Origin: Flavivirga algicola
Lineage (GTDB): Bacteria; Bacteroidota; Bacteroidia; Flavobacteriales; Flavobacteriaceae
Assembly (NCBI RefSeq): GCF_012910715.1
Contig: NZ_JABBHF010000008.1
Span: forward strand, 1-64,000
Reading direction: 5' to 3'
DNA length: 64,000 bases
Of this stretch, positions 53,007-62,771 are shown in pieces. The notes under the pieces were generated by a model that ran no database searches, had not been told where the DNA came from, and saw only the letters and a list, made by a program, of their open reading frames with translations. The position numbers and the translations under genes were made by a program. How positions within the stretch are numbered: position 1 is the first letter of the stretch; each line of letters begins with the position of its first letter.

Positions 53007-54101
53007 TTAATTAAAAATCACTTTGTATAATTGTATGGATTTCCTTTTACCACGAAGTAATAAGTTTTCAACTTTTATACACGAAAACCGACCATCCTTT
53101 TTTAATTTTTTTGCAAGTTCTTCAGAAATTAGAGTTTTAGAATTAAGGTTGTTGCACTCAGCCTGAATTCGAGCAGAAGTATTTAAAATGTCACCTGTAT
53201 AAATAAGTTCCTTTTTAATGATGCCAATTTCTCCAGTGGTTACTGCGCCTATATGGTAACCAGCTTTAAATTCTGGCACTAAACCAAATTGCTTAATATA
53301 TTTCTCCTTTTTCTTATCTATCATTTCAAAAATCTTTCTGAAACAATGAATACAGTTATTCTTATATAATCCAGGTTTTTCTTTCCAAGTCACCACAATT
53401 TCGTCCCCAACATATTGATATACTTCGCCAGAAGTCTCTAAAATAGCCTTGGTCATATCTGCATAGTAGGTTTGTAGTAGTTCAAAATATTTTTTATGTC
53501 CTAGAGATTCAGCTATAGTTGTAGACGATTTCATATCCAGAAACATAAAAACACGTGTTTCTTGTTTCGGTTTATGGTATTTTCCAAGATAGTTAGATAA
53601 TACGTTTTTACCAATATAATCCTTAATTTCAGAATAAAACAGGGCAATATCTAAAATAATCCCTGTATATATAACGGTACTCCAAAAGGAGAACTTTTTT
53701 ATAAACACCAATACGCTATCAATTACTATAGGGTCAAATAAAGAGGCTTTATATAAATAAGTATTATTTATAAATGTTAAGGAGATAAGGAAGACAACGA
53801 TAAAAAAAAGATAAAAGATACTTTTAAATGTAAGTTTAGTCCAAAAAGACTTTTTGTTAAATTTTTTTTTAAACCAAAAAATTTCTATAATTCCTTGCGA
53901 GAATCCCATTAATAAGCAACCAAGGCTTATCATGGTTAAAGAAGTTGATAGGCTGTATTTATTTCCTGTGGCTGGATATATAGTAGTTCTACCTAAAATT
54001 CCATATTCAAGCATGATATAAACTAAACCAAAAAACAACCAAATAATTCCAAAAGAAAGAATCTGTCTAAAATAATATTTGTATAACGGGTGAAATTGCA
54101 T
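53007..54101 (-). CDS. Membrane-bound class III adenylate/guanylate cyclase
   Basis: 364 residues. Four membrane helices occupy about 1-155. The class III cyclase domain (about 175-360) has FMFLDMKSSTTIAESLGHKK with the first metal Asp, YQYVGDEIVVTW with the second, EFKAGYHIGAVTTGEIG and IYTGDILNTSARIQAECN with the transition-state Asn-Arg region. The two metal aspartates are kept, so it is probably active; ATP or GTP preference is not certain. It would make a cyclic nucleotide in a genome whose Crp-like regulators often lack a known ligand. Lies divergently from the AraC-type regulator at 54263. Confidence 0.9.
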   Translation of the reverse strand: MQFHPLYKYYFRQILSFGIIWLFFGLVYIMLEYGILGRTTIYPATGNKYSLSTSLTMISLGCLLMGFSQGIIEIFWFKKKFNKKSFWTKLTFKSIFYLFFIVVFLISLTFINNTYLYKASLFDPIVIDSVLVFIKKFSFWSTVIYTGIILDIALFYSEIKDYIGKNVLSNYLGKYHKPKQETRVFMFLDMKSSTTIAESLGHKKYFELLQTYYADMTKAILETSGEVYQYVGDEIVVTWKEKPGLYKNNCIHCFRKIFEMIDKKKEKYIKQFGLVPEFKAGYHIGAVTTGEIGIIKKELIYTGDILNTSARIQAECNNLNSKTLISEELAKKLKKDGRFSCIKVENLLLRGKRKSIQLYKVIFN

Positions 54102-54262
54102 TAAGTAAATATAGATAAATCATAATGATTTTATTTTTAAGCATCTATATCATTTACATAAACACATTTTGAATTTAGATGCTTTTATTCAATGATACGC
54201 TAATAAAGAAAAGAATATTACGTTATTTTGTTTAAATATTAAACCAAATGTTCTAATTACCG

Positions 54263-55399
54263 GTGTTTTTTATAATAGGAATATGTATCGCTATTTTTCT
54301 TTCACTTCTTTTATTGATTAAAAAGAATAAATCGCGCGCAGATAAAATTCTGGTATTATGGCTCATACTAATTTCGATTAACCAAATATTTAATTATTTA
54401 AATATTACGGAAATTACTTTTCAGTACCCAAACTGGTTAGGTGTAGATTTTGGGATGCCTGTAATGATTGGTGTCTTTTTGTATTTCTATGTAAGAGAGA
54501 TTACAGGAAAACCGTTGAATAGTATTCCGAAAATAATCTTACACCTTTTGCCAACTCTTTTGGTTTACATTTTGGCCATACCATTTTATAAATTAACAGG
54601 ACCGGAGAAAATATATGTCTATAAGAATGAAGGCATAGGTTATGAGTGGTATGTTATTATGAATAATTTGGTTATAGCCATATCGGGATTAATATATGCG
54701 GTATGGTCTATAATTCTAATAAAAAAATATCAAATAAGAATTCAAGATAGTTTTTCCAATACAGATAAGAAAGAACTGCAATGGCTTCGGTTGCTTTCTT
54801 TCGGGTTTGCTATTATTTGGTTGTCTTCTGCCTTTTTCGAGAATAACATTATTTTTTCGGTTGTTGTTGTTTTTGTTTTAAGTATAGCTGTTTTTGGTAT
54901 CAATCAATTGAATATTTTTAATTCAAATTTTGAACTGGAAGGAACTAGGATAAAAGATGCTGTAATAGAGACCAAAAATACGAAAGAAGGAGAGCCTCTT
55001 TCAAGATCTAATGTGATATCTGAAAAATATGCGAAATCTGGCTTAAATGGAGCTATGGCTTCTGAAATTTATGCCAACTTAAACAAGATGATGAATGAAG
55101 CCGCGTCTTATAAGGACGAAAACCTAACTTTGGTTGAGCTGTCCAAAAGATTGGAGGTACATCCGAATCATTTATCGCAAGTAATCAATGAAAAAGAAGG
55201 AAAGAATTTTTATAATTATATAAATGCACTTCGAATTGAAGCGTTTATTGCATTGGCATCGCTTCCTGAAAATAAAAAATATACCATGATTTCTTTGGCT
55301 TATGATTGTGGTTTTAGTACAAAATCTACATTCAATAAGCATTTTAAATTACATACAGGTAAAACACCTACTGAGTTTTTTAATACTAGAAATACCTAA
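54263..55399 (+). CDS. Membrane-anchored AraC-type transcription regulator 2
   Basis: 378 residues with the same plan as regulator 1: seven or so helices (about 1-225) and a C-terminal AraC HTH (about 275-378, LTLVELSKRLEVHPNHLSQV, MISLAYDCGFSTKSTFNKHF). The start is a GTG at 54263; an in-frame stop three codons upstream leaves no ATG. An AAGCATCTA/TAGATGCTT inverted repeat (54139-54184) lies upstream. It is followed by the amidase gene, with two CCCT-TA motifs between. Confidence 0.9.
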   Translation: MFFIIGICIAIFLSLLLLIKKNKSRADKILVLWLILISINQIFNYLNITEITFQYPNWLGVDFGMPVMIGVFLYFYVREITGKPLNSIPKIILHLLPTLLVYILAIPFYKLTGPEKIYVYKNEGIGYEWYVIMNNLVIAISGLIYAVWSIILIKKYQIRIQDSFSNTDKKELQWLRLLSFGFAIIWLSSAFFENNIIFSVVVVFVLSIAVFGINQLNIFNSNFELEGTRIKDAVIETKNTKEGEPLSRSNVISEKYAKSGLNGAMASEIYANLNKMMNEAASYKDENLTLVELSKRLEVHPNHLSQVINEKEGKNFYNYINALRIEAFIALASLPENKKYTMISLAYDCGFSTKSTFNKHFKLHTGKTPTEFFNTRNT

Positions 55400-55413
55400 A
55401 GAATGATTTTCTT

Positions 55414-55440
55414 TTTCCCTGTATACACGCACCCTCTTTT
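55414..55440 (+). promoter_or_regulatory. First CCCTgTA-type motif before the amidase gene
   Basis: TTTCCCTGTATACACGCACC resembles the motifs at 51527 and 55491. It lies 15 bp after the regulator's stop codon and 77 bp before the start of the second copy. Confidence 0.35.
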
Positions 55441-55490
55441 TTTTAAACACTAATCTTTTTAATTATTTGATTTTTAGATTTTTACATGTG

Positions 55491-55569
55491 TTTCCCTATA
55501 GGCGCATACCTCTCTTTTTATAGCCCTTGTAAACTAAGCCTTTTTATATTCTTATCTGTTACATCTTTG
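55491..55569 (+). promoter_or_regulatory. Second CCCTATA motif and -7-like box before the amidase gene
   Basis: TTTCCCTATAGGCGCATACC (55491-55510), TTATAGCCCTTGTAAACTA, and a CATCTTTG box (55562-55569, one mismatch to TAnnTTTG). The layout parallels 51527-51596. The remaining 104 bp before the amidase ATG show nothing clear. Confidence 0.4.
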
Positions 55570-55673
55570 CCGAAGATTTTAATGTATGAAATATTATAGA
55601 GTGAAAAAAACACTCCAACGAAAGTCCATATAGACAATCATACCAAATAGATTAGAATATTTTAAATATAATT

Positions 55674-57128
55674 ATGAAATCTATAGTTTTTAAAAGTGCT
55701 ACAGAAATAACAAAACTTATAAGAGATAGAAAAGTCTCATGTGTGGAAGTAGTAAAGCAGTTTTTAGATCATATTGAAAAGTATAATAAAACCATTCATG
55801 CCGTAACCGATATTAAAGATTATAATGATATTGTTTTAGAGGCCAAAACCAAAGATGTTTTATTAAGTAATGGCAAAGTTTTAGGGCCCCTGCATGGGCT
55901 ACCAATCACAGTTAAAGATACTTTTAATGTAATGGGTTTGGTTACTTCAAACGGAAGCCCTAAGCTGAAAAGAAACATAGCAGTTAGTGATGCAGAGCTG
56001 ATAAAAAGATTAAAAAATGCAGGCGCTATTATTATAGGCAAAACAAATTTGGCATTGCATGCTCTTGACTGGCAATTAATAAACTCTAGGTTTGGACATA
56101 CTAATAATCCTTACAATCTTAACTGCGTAGTTGGAGGGAGTTCGGGAGGTTCGGCTGCAGCAATAGCTTCAGGTTTCACAGCGTTAGAATTAGGAACAGA
56201 TTCTGGGGGCTCTATTAGAGTACCAGCACACTTTTGCGGAGTTTGTGGTATACGAACAACAGAATCTGCTTTATCGAGCAAGGATAGTATGGAAACACCT
56301 AACATGCCACAGTTAGGGAGGCATTTAACAAGCCATGGGCCGTTGGCTAGGAACGTTGGTGATTTAATACTTGCCATGGAGGTATTATGGGAAAATGACC
56401 AACAATTTTTAGACAACCCTCCCATAGATTTTAAGCAGTTTAAATACGAAGAAGGTAAGTTAAAAATCGCTTACGCTCCAACACTAGATGGCTTGTATCT
56501 TGATGAAGCGTATAACGAGGTTTACATGTCATTTTTAGACAAGGTCCGTCGGTCAAGGCATGAATTAGTGCAATCTCAGCCTAGTTATAGTTCAAATACG
56601 CTCATTGATCTTTGGGGACGAATGACAGGATTTGATTTGGGAATCATTAAAAATGAGATGCTGCTAAGAGGTCTGACGTCTTATCTATCTATAAAATTTA
56701 AATACAAAGATACGCAATGGGCCAGGGGAGTACGTCAAGGCGTAAAAAGTTCTTGCAAAGATTATGTAGAAGCTTTACACTTAAAAGAAGCCATATCAGA
56801 ATCTTTTACGAGGTTTTTTTGCAAATATGATGTGTGGCTGACCCCTGTTGCCATGGTACCCGCTTTCAAACATCAAAAAACAGGAGAGCCTTTCAAAATT
56901 GATGGACGCAAGGTGCCCTATACCAAAGCATTCATCCCATTTAATTTTCCATCAGCTATTCCTGGTCATCCCATAGTGGTTATTCCTATTGGTACAACCA
57001 AAGAGGGGTTGCCAGTAGGGATTCAAATCCATGGTCGGAAATGGCACGATTACAAGTTGCTACAAATAGCCAAAGAGCTAGAAATGCTAACTAACGGATT
57101 TAAAATTCCAGAAATGTTTAAACCATAA
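55674..57128 (+). CDS. Amidase signature family enzyme
   Basis: 484 residues. The Ser-cisSer-Lys triad is visible: Lys in LPITVKDTFNV, Ser in VVGGSSGGSAAAIASGF, and the nucleophile Ser in LGTDSGGSIRVPAHFCGVCG. The end GLPVGIQIHGRKWHDYKLLQ is typical. These cytoplasmic hydrolases cleave amides (fatty-acid, malon- or peptide amides, or in GatA tRNA-linked glutamine). It is not GatA by context, as no gatB or gatC lies near. Substrate unknown. Regulated perhaps by the upstream AraC-type protein. Confidence 0.92.
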   Translation: MKSIVFKSATEITKLIRDRKVSCVEVVKQFLDHIEKYNKTIHAVTDIKDYNDIVLEAKTKDVLLSNGKVLGPLHGLPITVKDTFNVMGLVTSNGSPKLKRNIAVSDAELIKRLKNAGAIIIGKTNLALHALDWQLINSRFGHTNNPYNLNCVVGGSSGGSAAAIASGFTALELGTDSGGSIRVPAHFCGVCGIRTTESALSSKDSMETPNMPQLGRHLTSHGPLARNVGDLILAMEVLWENDQQFLDNPPIDFKQFKYEEGKLKIAYAPTLDGLYLDEAYNEVYMSFLDKVRRSRHELVQSQPSYSSNTLIDLWGRMTGFDLGIIKNEMLLRGLTSYLSIKFKYKDTQWARGVRQGVKSSCKDYVEALHLKEAISESFTRFFCKYDVWLTPVAMVPAFKHQKTGEPFKIDGRKVPYTKAFIPFNFPSAIPGHPIVVIPIGTTKEGLPVGIQIHGRKWHDYKLLQIAKELEMLTNGFKIPEMFKP

Positions 57129-57410
57129 ATTATTTATAAAACACAAAAATAATATCAATTCATGCAACCTTTTATTATTTAGAATGTCAATGGTAAGGAG
57201 TGACAAAAACATCAAAAAACAAATAATCAAAAAACGAACAGTTAATTATTAAAACCATGGAGTATAAACATGAAAATCTATCGCAAAAATCTTTTAATCG
57301 AACTTTCTGGGTTTGGACTGGCGTGCAAAGCCTAGCATTAAAAAGAAGGGATTAAATATTACTTAACAACAAATCATATAAAAAATTTAAAATCATTAAT
57401 CAAAAAACGA
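57129..57410. other. Intergenic region before the TonB receptor gene
   Basis: It holds the repeated stretch AATCAAAAAACGAA (57228-57241 and 57396-57409), which also precedes the acyltransferase start near 51602. A 32-codon open frame (57257-57355, MEYKHENLSQKSFNRTFWVW) may be a gene fragment. No terminator or clear promoter seen. Confidence 0.35.
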
Positions 57411-59774
57411 ATGAAAAATCTAATAATATTATTTATGTTATTTACCGCTGTTTTGTCAGCGCAAAATTATACCGTCAGTGGTATAGTAAAGGAGGCAAAA
57501 AATGGAGAAACAGCATTTGGAGCGTCTGTATTTTTAAAAGGAACTAGTGTTGGTTCCATTAGTAATGAGTATGGGTTCTTTTCTATTACGGCACCAAAAG
57601 GCAACTATACTCTGGTTGTTTCTTATATGGGATTCGAAAATATGAGCAAAGAAATAACTTTGGACCAAAATCAAAAAGTAAATTTTGAAATTAAAGAGCA
57701 GTCAACGCAATTACAAGAGGTTGTCGTTGTTGCAGAAGAAACCGAACGGGTAAGCCTTAAGAAACCAGAAATGAGTGTTTCCAAATTAAACATAAAAACA
57801 GTTAAACAAATGCCTGTGGTTTTAGGGGAGGTAGATATTATAAAGTCTTTACAAATGCTACCTGGAGTTACTAAAAATGGAGAAGGGACAGGAGGTTTTC
57901 ATGTAAGGGGAGGTGCCGTAGACCAAAACTTGGTATTATTAGATGAGGCGATTATTTATAATACATCACATATGTTAGGCTTTTTTTCTGTGTTTAATGC
58001 AGATGCTATTAAAGACATTAAATTATATAAAGGGGGAATCCCTGCTCGTTTTGGAGGTAGAACGTCGTCTGTATTGGATGTGCGTCAAAAAGATGGAAAC
58101 AGTAAAAACCTTGCTTTTACAGGAGGAATAGGGCTAATTTCAAGTAGACTAGCTGTTGAGGGACCTATGTATAAAGATAAAGGTTCTTTTCTAGTCGCAG
58201 GTAGAAGCTCTTATATTAATTTGTTTTTAGCTGCAGCAAACGAAAAGGATAGGCTTGGTTTTTATGACTTAAACCTTAAAACGAATTACAAGTTAAGTGA
58301 AAGCAATAAGCTGTATCTTTCGGGGTATTTTGGCAGGGACTCATTTAAGTTTGGTAAAAGTTTTAAAAGTAGTTATGGTAATGCCTCAGGAAATTTAAGA
58401 TGGAACCATATTTTTAATGATCGTTTATTTTCAAACCTGTCCTTAATTTATAGTAAGTATGATTATGATTTAGAAATTATAGACGATGAATTTGATTGGA
58501 TCTCATCAATTAATAATTATAATGTAAAATACGATCTTAAATACTATGCTAATGATAAGTTCAAATTAGATTTTGGAATTAGTGGCATTTATTATGATTT
58601 TGATCCAGGGCAAGTGCAACCTACTTCCCCTACATCTCCTATAAATCCTTTGGCATTGGATAGAAAAAAAGCCTTCGAAAGTGCCATATATGCAAATGCA
58701 GAGCATAAAGTAACAGATAATTTGACATTACAATATGGATTGAGGTATAGCGGTTTTAGCCGATTAGGAGGCCAGTCAATGGTAAACTACGCGAACAACC
58801 AACCTGTCGTATATAATAGCTTGCTGGGTATTTATGAGCGTGGTATAGAAGTAGGGGAGACTCCTTATAAAAAAGGAGAAACTATTAAAGCATATGGTAA
58901 TTTAGAGCCAAGAGCTTCTTTGGCATACCAATTAAATGAAGTTTCTTCTATTAAAGCAGGTTATTCAAGGTCTGCTCAGTATATTCACTTATTGTCAAAT
59001 ACAACATCGGTAACGCCTTTGGATGTATGGACTGCCAGCGGAAAATATGTTAAACCACAAGTGTCCGATCAGTATGCGATTGGCTATTTCAGAAATTTTA
59101 ACGATAAAAAATACTCACTGGAGATTGAAGGTTATTATAAAACAACCGATGATAGGATAGATTACATTGATGGATCATACCTAATTGGGCAAAATACTAT
59201 AGAAACAGAAATTTTAAGTGGAGATGCCAGGGCTTATGGTTTAGAGCTTTTAGTACGTAAAAATGAAGGAAGATTTACGGGGTGGATTGCCTATACTTTA
59301 TCTAAAGCAGAACAAAGAACCTTGGGAGGTACAGCTGGAGGCCCAGGAATTAATAATGGGAATTGGTATAACTCTTCTTTTGATAGAACGCATGATTTAT
59401 CGATCACGGGTGCTTACGAGTTAAATGATAAATGGACTTTTGGAGGTAATTTCGTTTTTCAAACAGGAAGACCAGTAACATACCCTAATGGGCAATATCA
59501 ATATGAAGGACAATCCATAGCTAGTTTTTCAGATAGAAACTCAGATAGATTACCAGCTTATCACAGGCTAGACCTTTCAGCAACCTATAGACCGAATAGA
59601 AAACCAAATAAGCGATGGAAGGGCGAATGGGTTTTTGGTATCTACAATGTTTATAGTAGAAAGAATGCTGCATCAATTTCTTTTGCTCAAAATGAAAGTT
59701 TAGGTATTAATGAAGCTACCAGAACAGCTATTTTCCCTATGGTGCCATCTGTAACATATAACTTTAAATTTTAA
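57411..59774 (+). CDS. TonB-dependent outer-membrane receptor with carboxypeptidase-like N-domain
   Basis: 787 residues. Signal peptide (LIILFMLFTAVLSAQ), then a carboxypeptidase-regulatory-like domain (about 20-95, YTVSGIVKEAKNGETAFGAS). A plug domain follows (about 120-230: LQEVVVVAEETERV, GEVDIIKSLQMLPGV, FHVRGGAVDQNLVLLDEA). The rest is a 22-strand-type beta barrel ending in VPSVTYNFKF. It is not a SusC with SusD; instead a DUF4249 lipoprotein gene follows. The ligand is unknown (siderophore, peptide or glycan). Confidence 0.95.
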   Translation: MKNLIILFMLFTAVLSAQNYTVSGIVKEAKNGETAFGASVFLKGTSVGSISNEYGFFSITAPKGNYTLVVSYMGFENMSKEITLDQNQKVNFEIKEQSTQLQEVVVVAEETERVSLKKPEMSVSKLNIKTVKQMPVVLGEVDIIKSLQMLPGVTKNGEGTGGFHVRGGAVDQNLVLLDEAIIYNTSHMLGFFSVFNADAIKDIKLYKGGIPARFGGRTSSVLDVRQKDGNSKNLAFTGGIGLISSRLAVEGPMYKDKGSFLVAGRSSYINLFLAAANEKDRLGFYDLNLKTNYKLSESNKLYLSGYFGRDSFKFGKSFKSSYGNASGNLRWNHIFNDRLFSNLSLIYSKYDYDLEIIDDEFDWISSINNYNVKYDLKYYANDKFKLDFGISGIYYDFDPGQVQPTSPTSPINPLALDRKKAFESAIYANAEHKVTDNLTLQYGLRYSGFSRLGGQSMVNYANNQPVVYNSLLGIYERGIEVGETPYKKGETIKAYGNLEPRASLAYQLNEVSSIKAGYSRSAQYIHLLSNTTSVTPLDVWTASGKYVKPQVSDQYAIGYFRNFNDKKYSLEIEGYYKTTDDRIDYIDGSYLIGQNTIETEILSGDARAYGLELLVRKNEGRFTGWIAYTLSKAEQRTLGGTAGGPGINNGNWYNSSFDRTHDLSITGAYELNDKWTFGGNFVFQTGRPVTYPNGQYQYEGQSIASFSDRNSDRLPAYHRLDLSATYRPNRKPNKRWKGEWVFGIYNVYSRKNAASISFAQNESLGINEATRTAIFPMVPSVTYNFKF

Positions 59775-59859
59775 TAAAATGAACCGCTTCATAATAAAGC
59801 TAAATATTTTGATTATAGGGTTATATGCTATGAATAAAAAAACAATAAAAAACGAACAC

Positions 59860-60705
59860 ATGAAAACATATTTTAAATTAGTAATACTTTTTTTGGCAAT
59901 GACGTTGACATCATGTGATGATGTTATAAATGTAGATGTACAAACAGCACCTAGTAGATTGGTCATAGAGGCATCTATTGACTGGGAAAAAGGAACCACG
60001 GGGAGCGATCAAACTATAAAATTAAGTAAATCGACACCTTATTTTGATACAAATACTAATACAGCTGTTACAAATGCTTCTGTAAGAGTTGTTAACGATA
60101 ATGACGGAACAGAGTTCATTTTTACACATCAAAACAATGGCGCGTATACCAATACAGGGTTTATTCCCGTAATAGGACAATCTTATACTTTAGAAGTGAT
60201 TCATGAGGGAGAAACTTATACAGCAAATGAAACATTGACGCCAGTTGTAGATATAACGGAGGTTAATCAGTCTAAAGAAGAAGAAGATGAAGATTTATTG
60301 GAAGTAAACATTATTTTCACAGATCCAGAGGCTGAAGAGAATTATTATTTACTTAAGATTCAAAGACAAGGTGATTTATTGCCAGAACTTATAGATTTTG
60401 ATGATGAATTTATTAATGGTAATAGAATTCCCATGTGGTATGAAAAGGAAGATGATGAAGACACGGATGAAGTAAATGAGTCGTTCCAACCAGGGGATGT
60501 CGTTGATATTTCGTTTTTTGGCATTTCTGAGGCCTATTCGAATTATATGCAAATTCTGATAGAACAATCTGAAGGAGCAGGTCTTTTTAGTTCTACACCA
60601 GTGCCTTTGAAGGGTAATTGTATTAATACAACAACCCCCGATAATTATGCCTTTGGTTATTTTAGGTTGACACAGGTTGTGAAAACAAGCTATACGTTCC
60701 AATAG
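59860..60705 (+). CDS. DUF4249 lipoprotein
   Basis: 281 residues from the ATG at 59860; an upstream in-frame ATG at 59779 would prepend a hydrophobic stretch before the real lipobox AMTLTSC. DUF4249 features are the opening INVDVQTAPSRLVIEASIDW, the acidic loop KEEEDEDLLEVNIIFTDPEA, and the C-terminal PVPLKGNCINTTTPDNYAFG then YFRLT. In Bacteroidota these lipoproteins follow TonB receptors and are thought to sit at the outer membrane as partners, role not proven. Ends at a strong bidirectional terminator. Confidence 0.88.
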   Translation: MKTYFKLVILFLAMTLTSCDDVINVDVQTAPSRLVIEASIDWEKGTTGSDQTIKLSKSTPYFDTNTNTAVTNASVRVVNDNDGTEFIFTHQNNGAYTNTGFIPVIGQSYTLEVIHEGETYTANETLTPVVDITEVNQSKEEEDEDLLEVNIIFTDPEAEENYYLLKIQRQGDLLPELIDFDDEFINGNRIPMWYEKEDDEDTDEVNESFQPGDVVDISFFGISEAYSNYMQILIEQSEGAGLFSSTPVPLKGNCINTTTPDNYAFGYFRLTQVVKTSYTFQ

Positions 60706-60728
60706 TTCTTAATTATTGAATCAAAACA

Positions 60729-60772
60729 AAAAAGGTCTAAAAAAGTTAAGTTTAACTTTTTTAGACCTTTTT
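60729..60772. terminator. Bidirectional terminator, 21-bp perfect palindrome
   Basis: AAAAAGGTCTAAAAAAGTTA at the left arm (60729-60749) is exactly complementary to 60752-60772 with a 2-bp centre. T-runs lie on both sides, serving the convergent genes ending at 60705 and 60814. Confidence 0.88.
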
Positions 60773-60813
60773 GATTTAATCTCATATTGATTGTTGATTA
60801 ACAAGGTGTTATG

Positions 60814-62523
60814 TTACAATTCAAAATCTGCATGCTTCCAGCTTTCTTTAAAAAGTATAGTATAGCGTTCAGCATTTTCTTTATCATTCAATGTTTCATA
60901 AGCCACTTTTATACCGTGATAGGCCCATCCGTTTTTAGGTAAACGATCAAGATCTTCAAGATATAATTCAATGGCAAGTTTCTTTTGTCCGTTAAGTGTA
61001 TAAATACGTCCTAAATGATGCCGAATAGAAAAAAACCAATCTGGTGGCTCATTATAGTTTAAGGCATCTTCCATTTTAACGGCATCTTTTAAGAGAACGA
61101 TACTGGCTTTTAAATCACCTTCATGAGCCATAATTTCTGCCTTTAAAACTTTTTCAGCTATTTTGACTAAATCATAAACCGAGTTAATGTCCCATACCGT
61201 TACCTCATTCAGTGTTTCATCTTTTGCCAGAGCCTCAAGCTCTATTAGTTCAGCTTTAGCTTTGTTTATATCTCCTTTGCCTAAATATGCCATGCCCTCA
61301 GCATAATGCCTAATTGCTTTGGGGTATTTCAAATCATAGGTTTTCAATTTCATGTTTAGGATGGTATCCCATTTTTTAAATTTTACGGCTACATAATAAG
61401 GAATGGTATAGTAGTGCTGTAAAGTACCCCAGCCAGGCTGCTTCATAATTTCTGGGTGTACATGTTCTGATACTTTATTGGCACCAATCATGGCCCAATG
61501 GCTATTACCTTCTAAGGTTGCAGTAGCAGCCATAAAATGGTAATTATGAGGGTAGTAGGCGAGTGGGTAAGCCCCTTGTGCATGACAGGCGATAACATAA
61601 GCACTATCAGCTTCAACCGCAGCGATATTAGATAGTGTTCCTTTATGATATTCTCCAGTTCTTATGTAGGTATGCGATGGCATGTGCAACAGGTGTCCAG
61701 AACCAGGAACCAAACCGTCATCAAAAGCTTTTGCGGAAATGTTGGAACGTTCGGGAGTGGTAGAGGCCTCAACCGCATGAATATAAAAATGATGCGCTCC
61801 AGGATGCTTTGGGTTTTGAGCAATGAGCTTTTCTAAAAGAGTTACGATTTCTACAGTCCATGGCTTTTCCGTACCATCTTTTTCATTTAAGTCCCAAGGA
61901 TGTAGATTCATAAGTGATTCGGCATATAAAGCACTAATTTCGGTATCTTCAGGATGTTGATCATACAAAACTTTCATGGCTTCAGAATATTTGGTATCTA
62001 ATTCTGTTCTGTCTTCAGGAGGTTCGGGAGCATAGCGTAGTGCCATGGCATCTATGAATTTCCTTTCTTTTTCGGTTGCATTTTTAGATAATGCTTTTGC
62101 TTTTTGTATAGCCTCGTAAGCCCGTTCGTAATTATCATCTTCCATACCTGCGTTGTAATTGGGGCCTAATACATACGCGTATCCCCAATAAGCCATGGCA
62201 CAATCGGGATCTAGTTTTGTAGCATAATAAAAAGAACGTGCGGCCTCGGCGTGGTTAAAACCGTAAGCCAGTGTCATACCCTGATTAAAATAACGCTGTA
62301 CCAAAGCATTCTGAGTTGTAATTTTATAGTCTACCGCATCATAGCCCTTTAAAAGTGGTGCTATGTTATCTTTTTTATACCATTCGGCATCTGTAACCAG
62401 TGGTATACAGGTATACTTGGATGAGGTCGTGGTTTTGCTTATAAATTCTTTCGGTTGTTCATTGTTTTTTTTACAAGAAAAAAATAAATTTAGGGCCATG
62501 ATTAGTAGTATACTTCTTTTCAT
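60814..62523 (-). CDS. TPR-repeat lipoprotein
   Basis: 569 residues with lipobox ALNLFFSC. TPR-like helical pairs recur from about residue 70: VQRYFNQGMTLAYGFNHAEA, ARSFYYATKLDPDCAMAYWG, and a C-terminal set (ELYLEDLDRLPKNGWAYHGI). The central stretch has many histidines and tyrosines (HHFYIHAVEASTTPERS, HMPSHTYIRTGEYHKG), and matches a family of tetratricopeptide proteins of about 550 residues in Bacteroidota and Proteobacteria whose function is not known. Monocistronic. Confidence 0.85.
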   Translation of the reverse strand: MKRSILLIMALNLFFSCKKNNEQPKEFISKTTTSSKYTCIPLVTDAEWYKKDNIAPLLKGYDAVDYKITTQNALVQRYFNQGMTLAYGFNHAEAARSFYYATKLDPDCAMAYWGYAYVLGPNYNAGMEDDNYERAYEAIQKAKALSKNATEKERKFIDAMALRYAPEPPEDRTELDTKYSEAMKVLYDQHPEDTEISALYAESLMNLHPWDLNEKDGTEKPWTVEIVTLLEKLIAQNPKHPGAHHFYIHAVEASTTPERSNISAKAFDDGLVPGSGHLLHMPSHTYIRTGEYHKGTLSNIAAVEADSAYVIACHAQGAYPLAYYPHNYHFMAATATLEGNSHWAMIGANKVSEHVHPEIMKQPGWGTLQHYYTIPYYVAVKFKKWDTILNMKLKTYDLKYPKAIRHYAEGMAYLGKGDINKAKAELIELEALAKDETLNEVTVWDINSVYDLVKIAEKVLKAEIMAHEGDLKASIVLLKDAVKMEDALNYNEPPDWFFSIRHHLGRIYTLNGQKKLAIELYLEDLDRLPKNGWAYHGIKVAYETLNDKENAERYTILFKESWKHADFEL

Positions 62524-62771
62524 GTGTTTGTATTTATTGATTTTTAAATGTCACCTGTAACCTTTAATGATGATTTTGTCATTTTCAGTTACATTTTGTA
62601 AAATTTTATTTCTTGATAAAATTGTTGTTTTACAAATTACTAAACTTTTTAAATGTCTATAATATAAAACTTACTTATTTTTGTTTTATTTAATGATTTA
62701 TATTAATAATATTACATTTTTAAGATGTTGACCTTTAAAATGTTAATAACTATAATAGCGAAACGCTCCAT

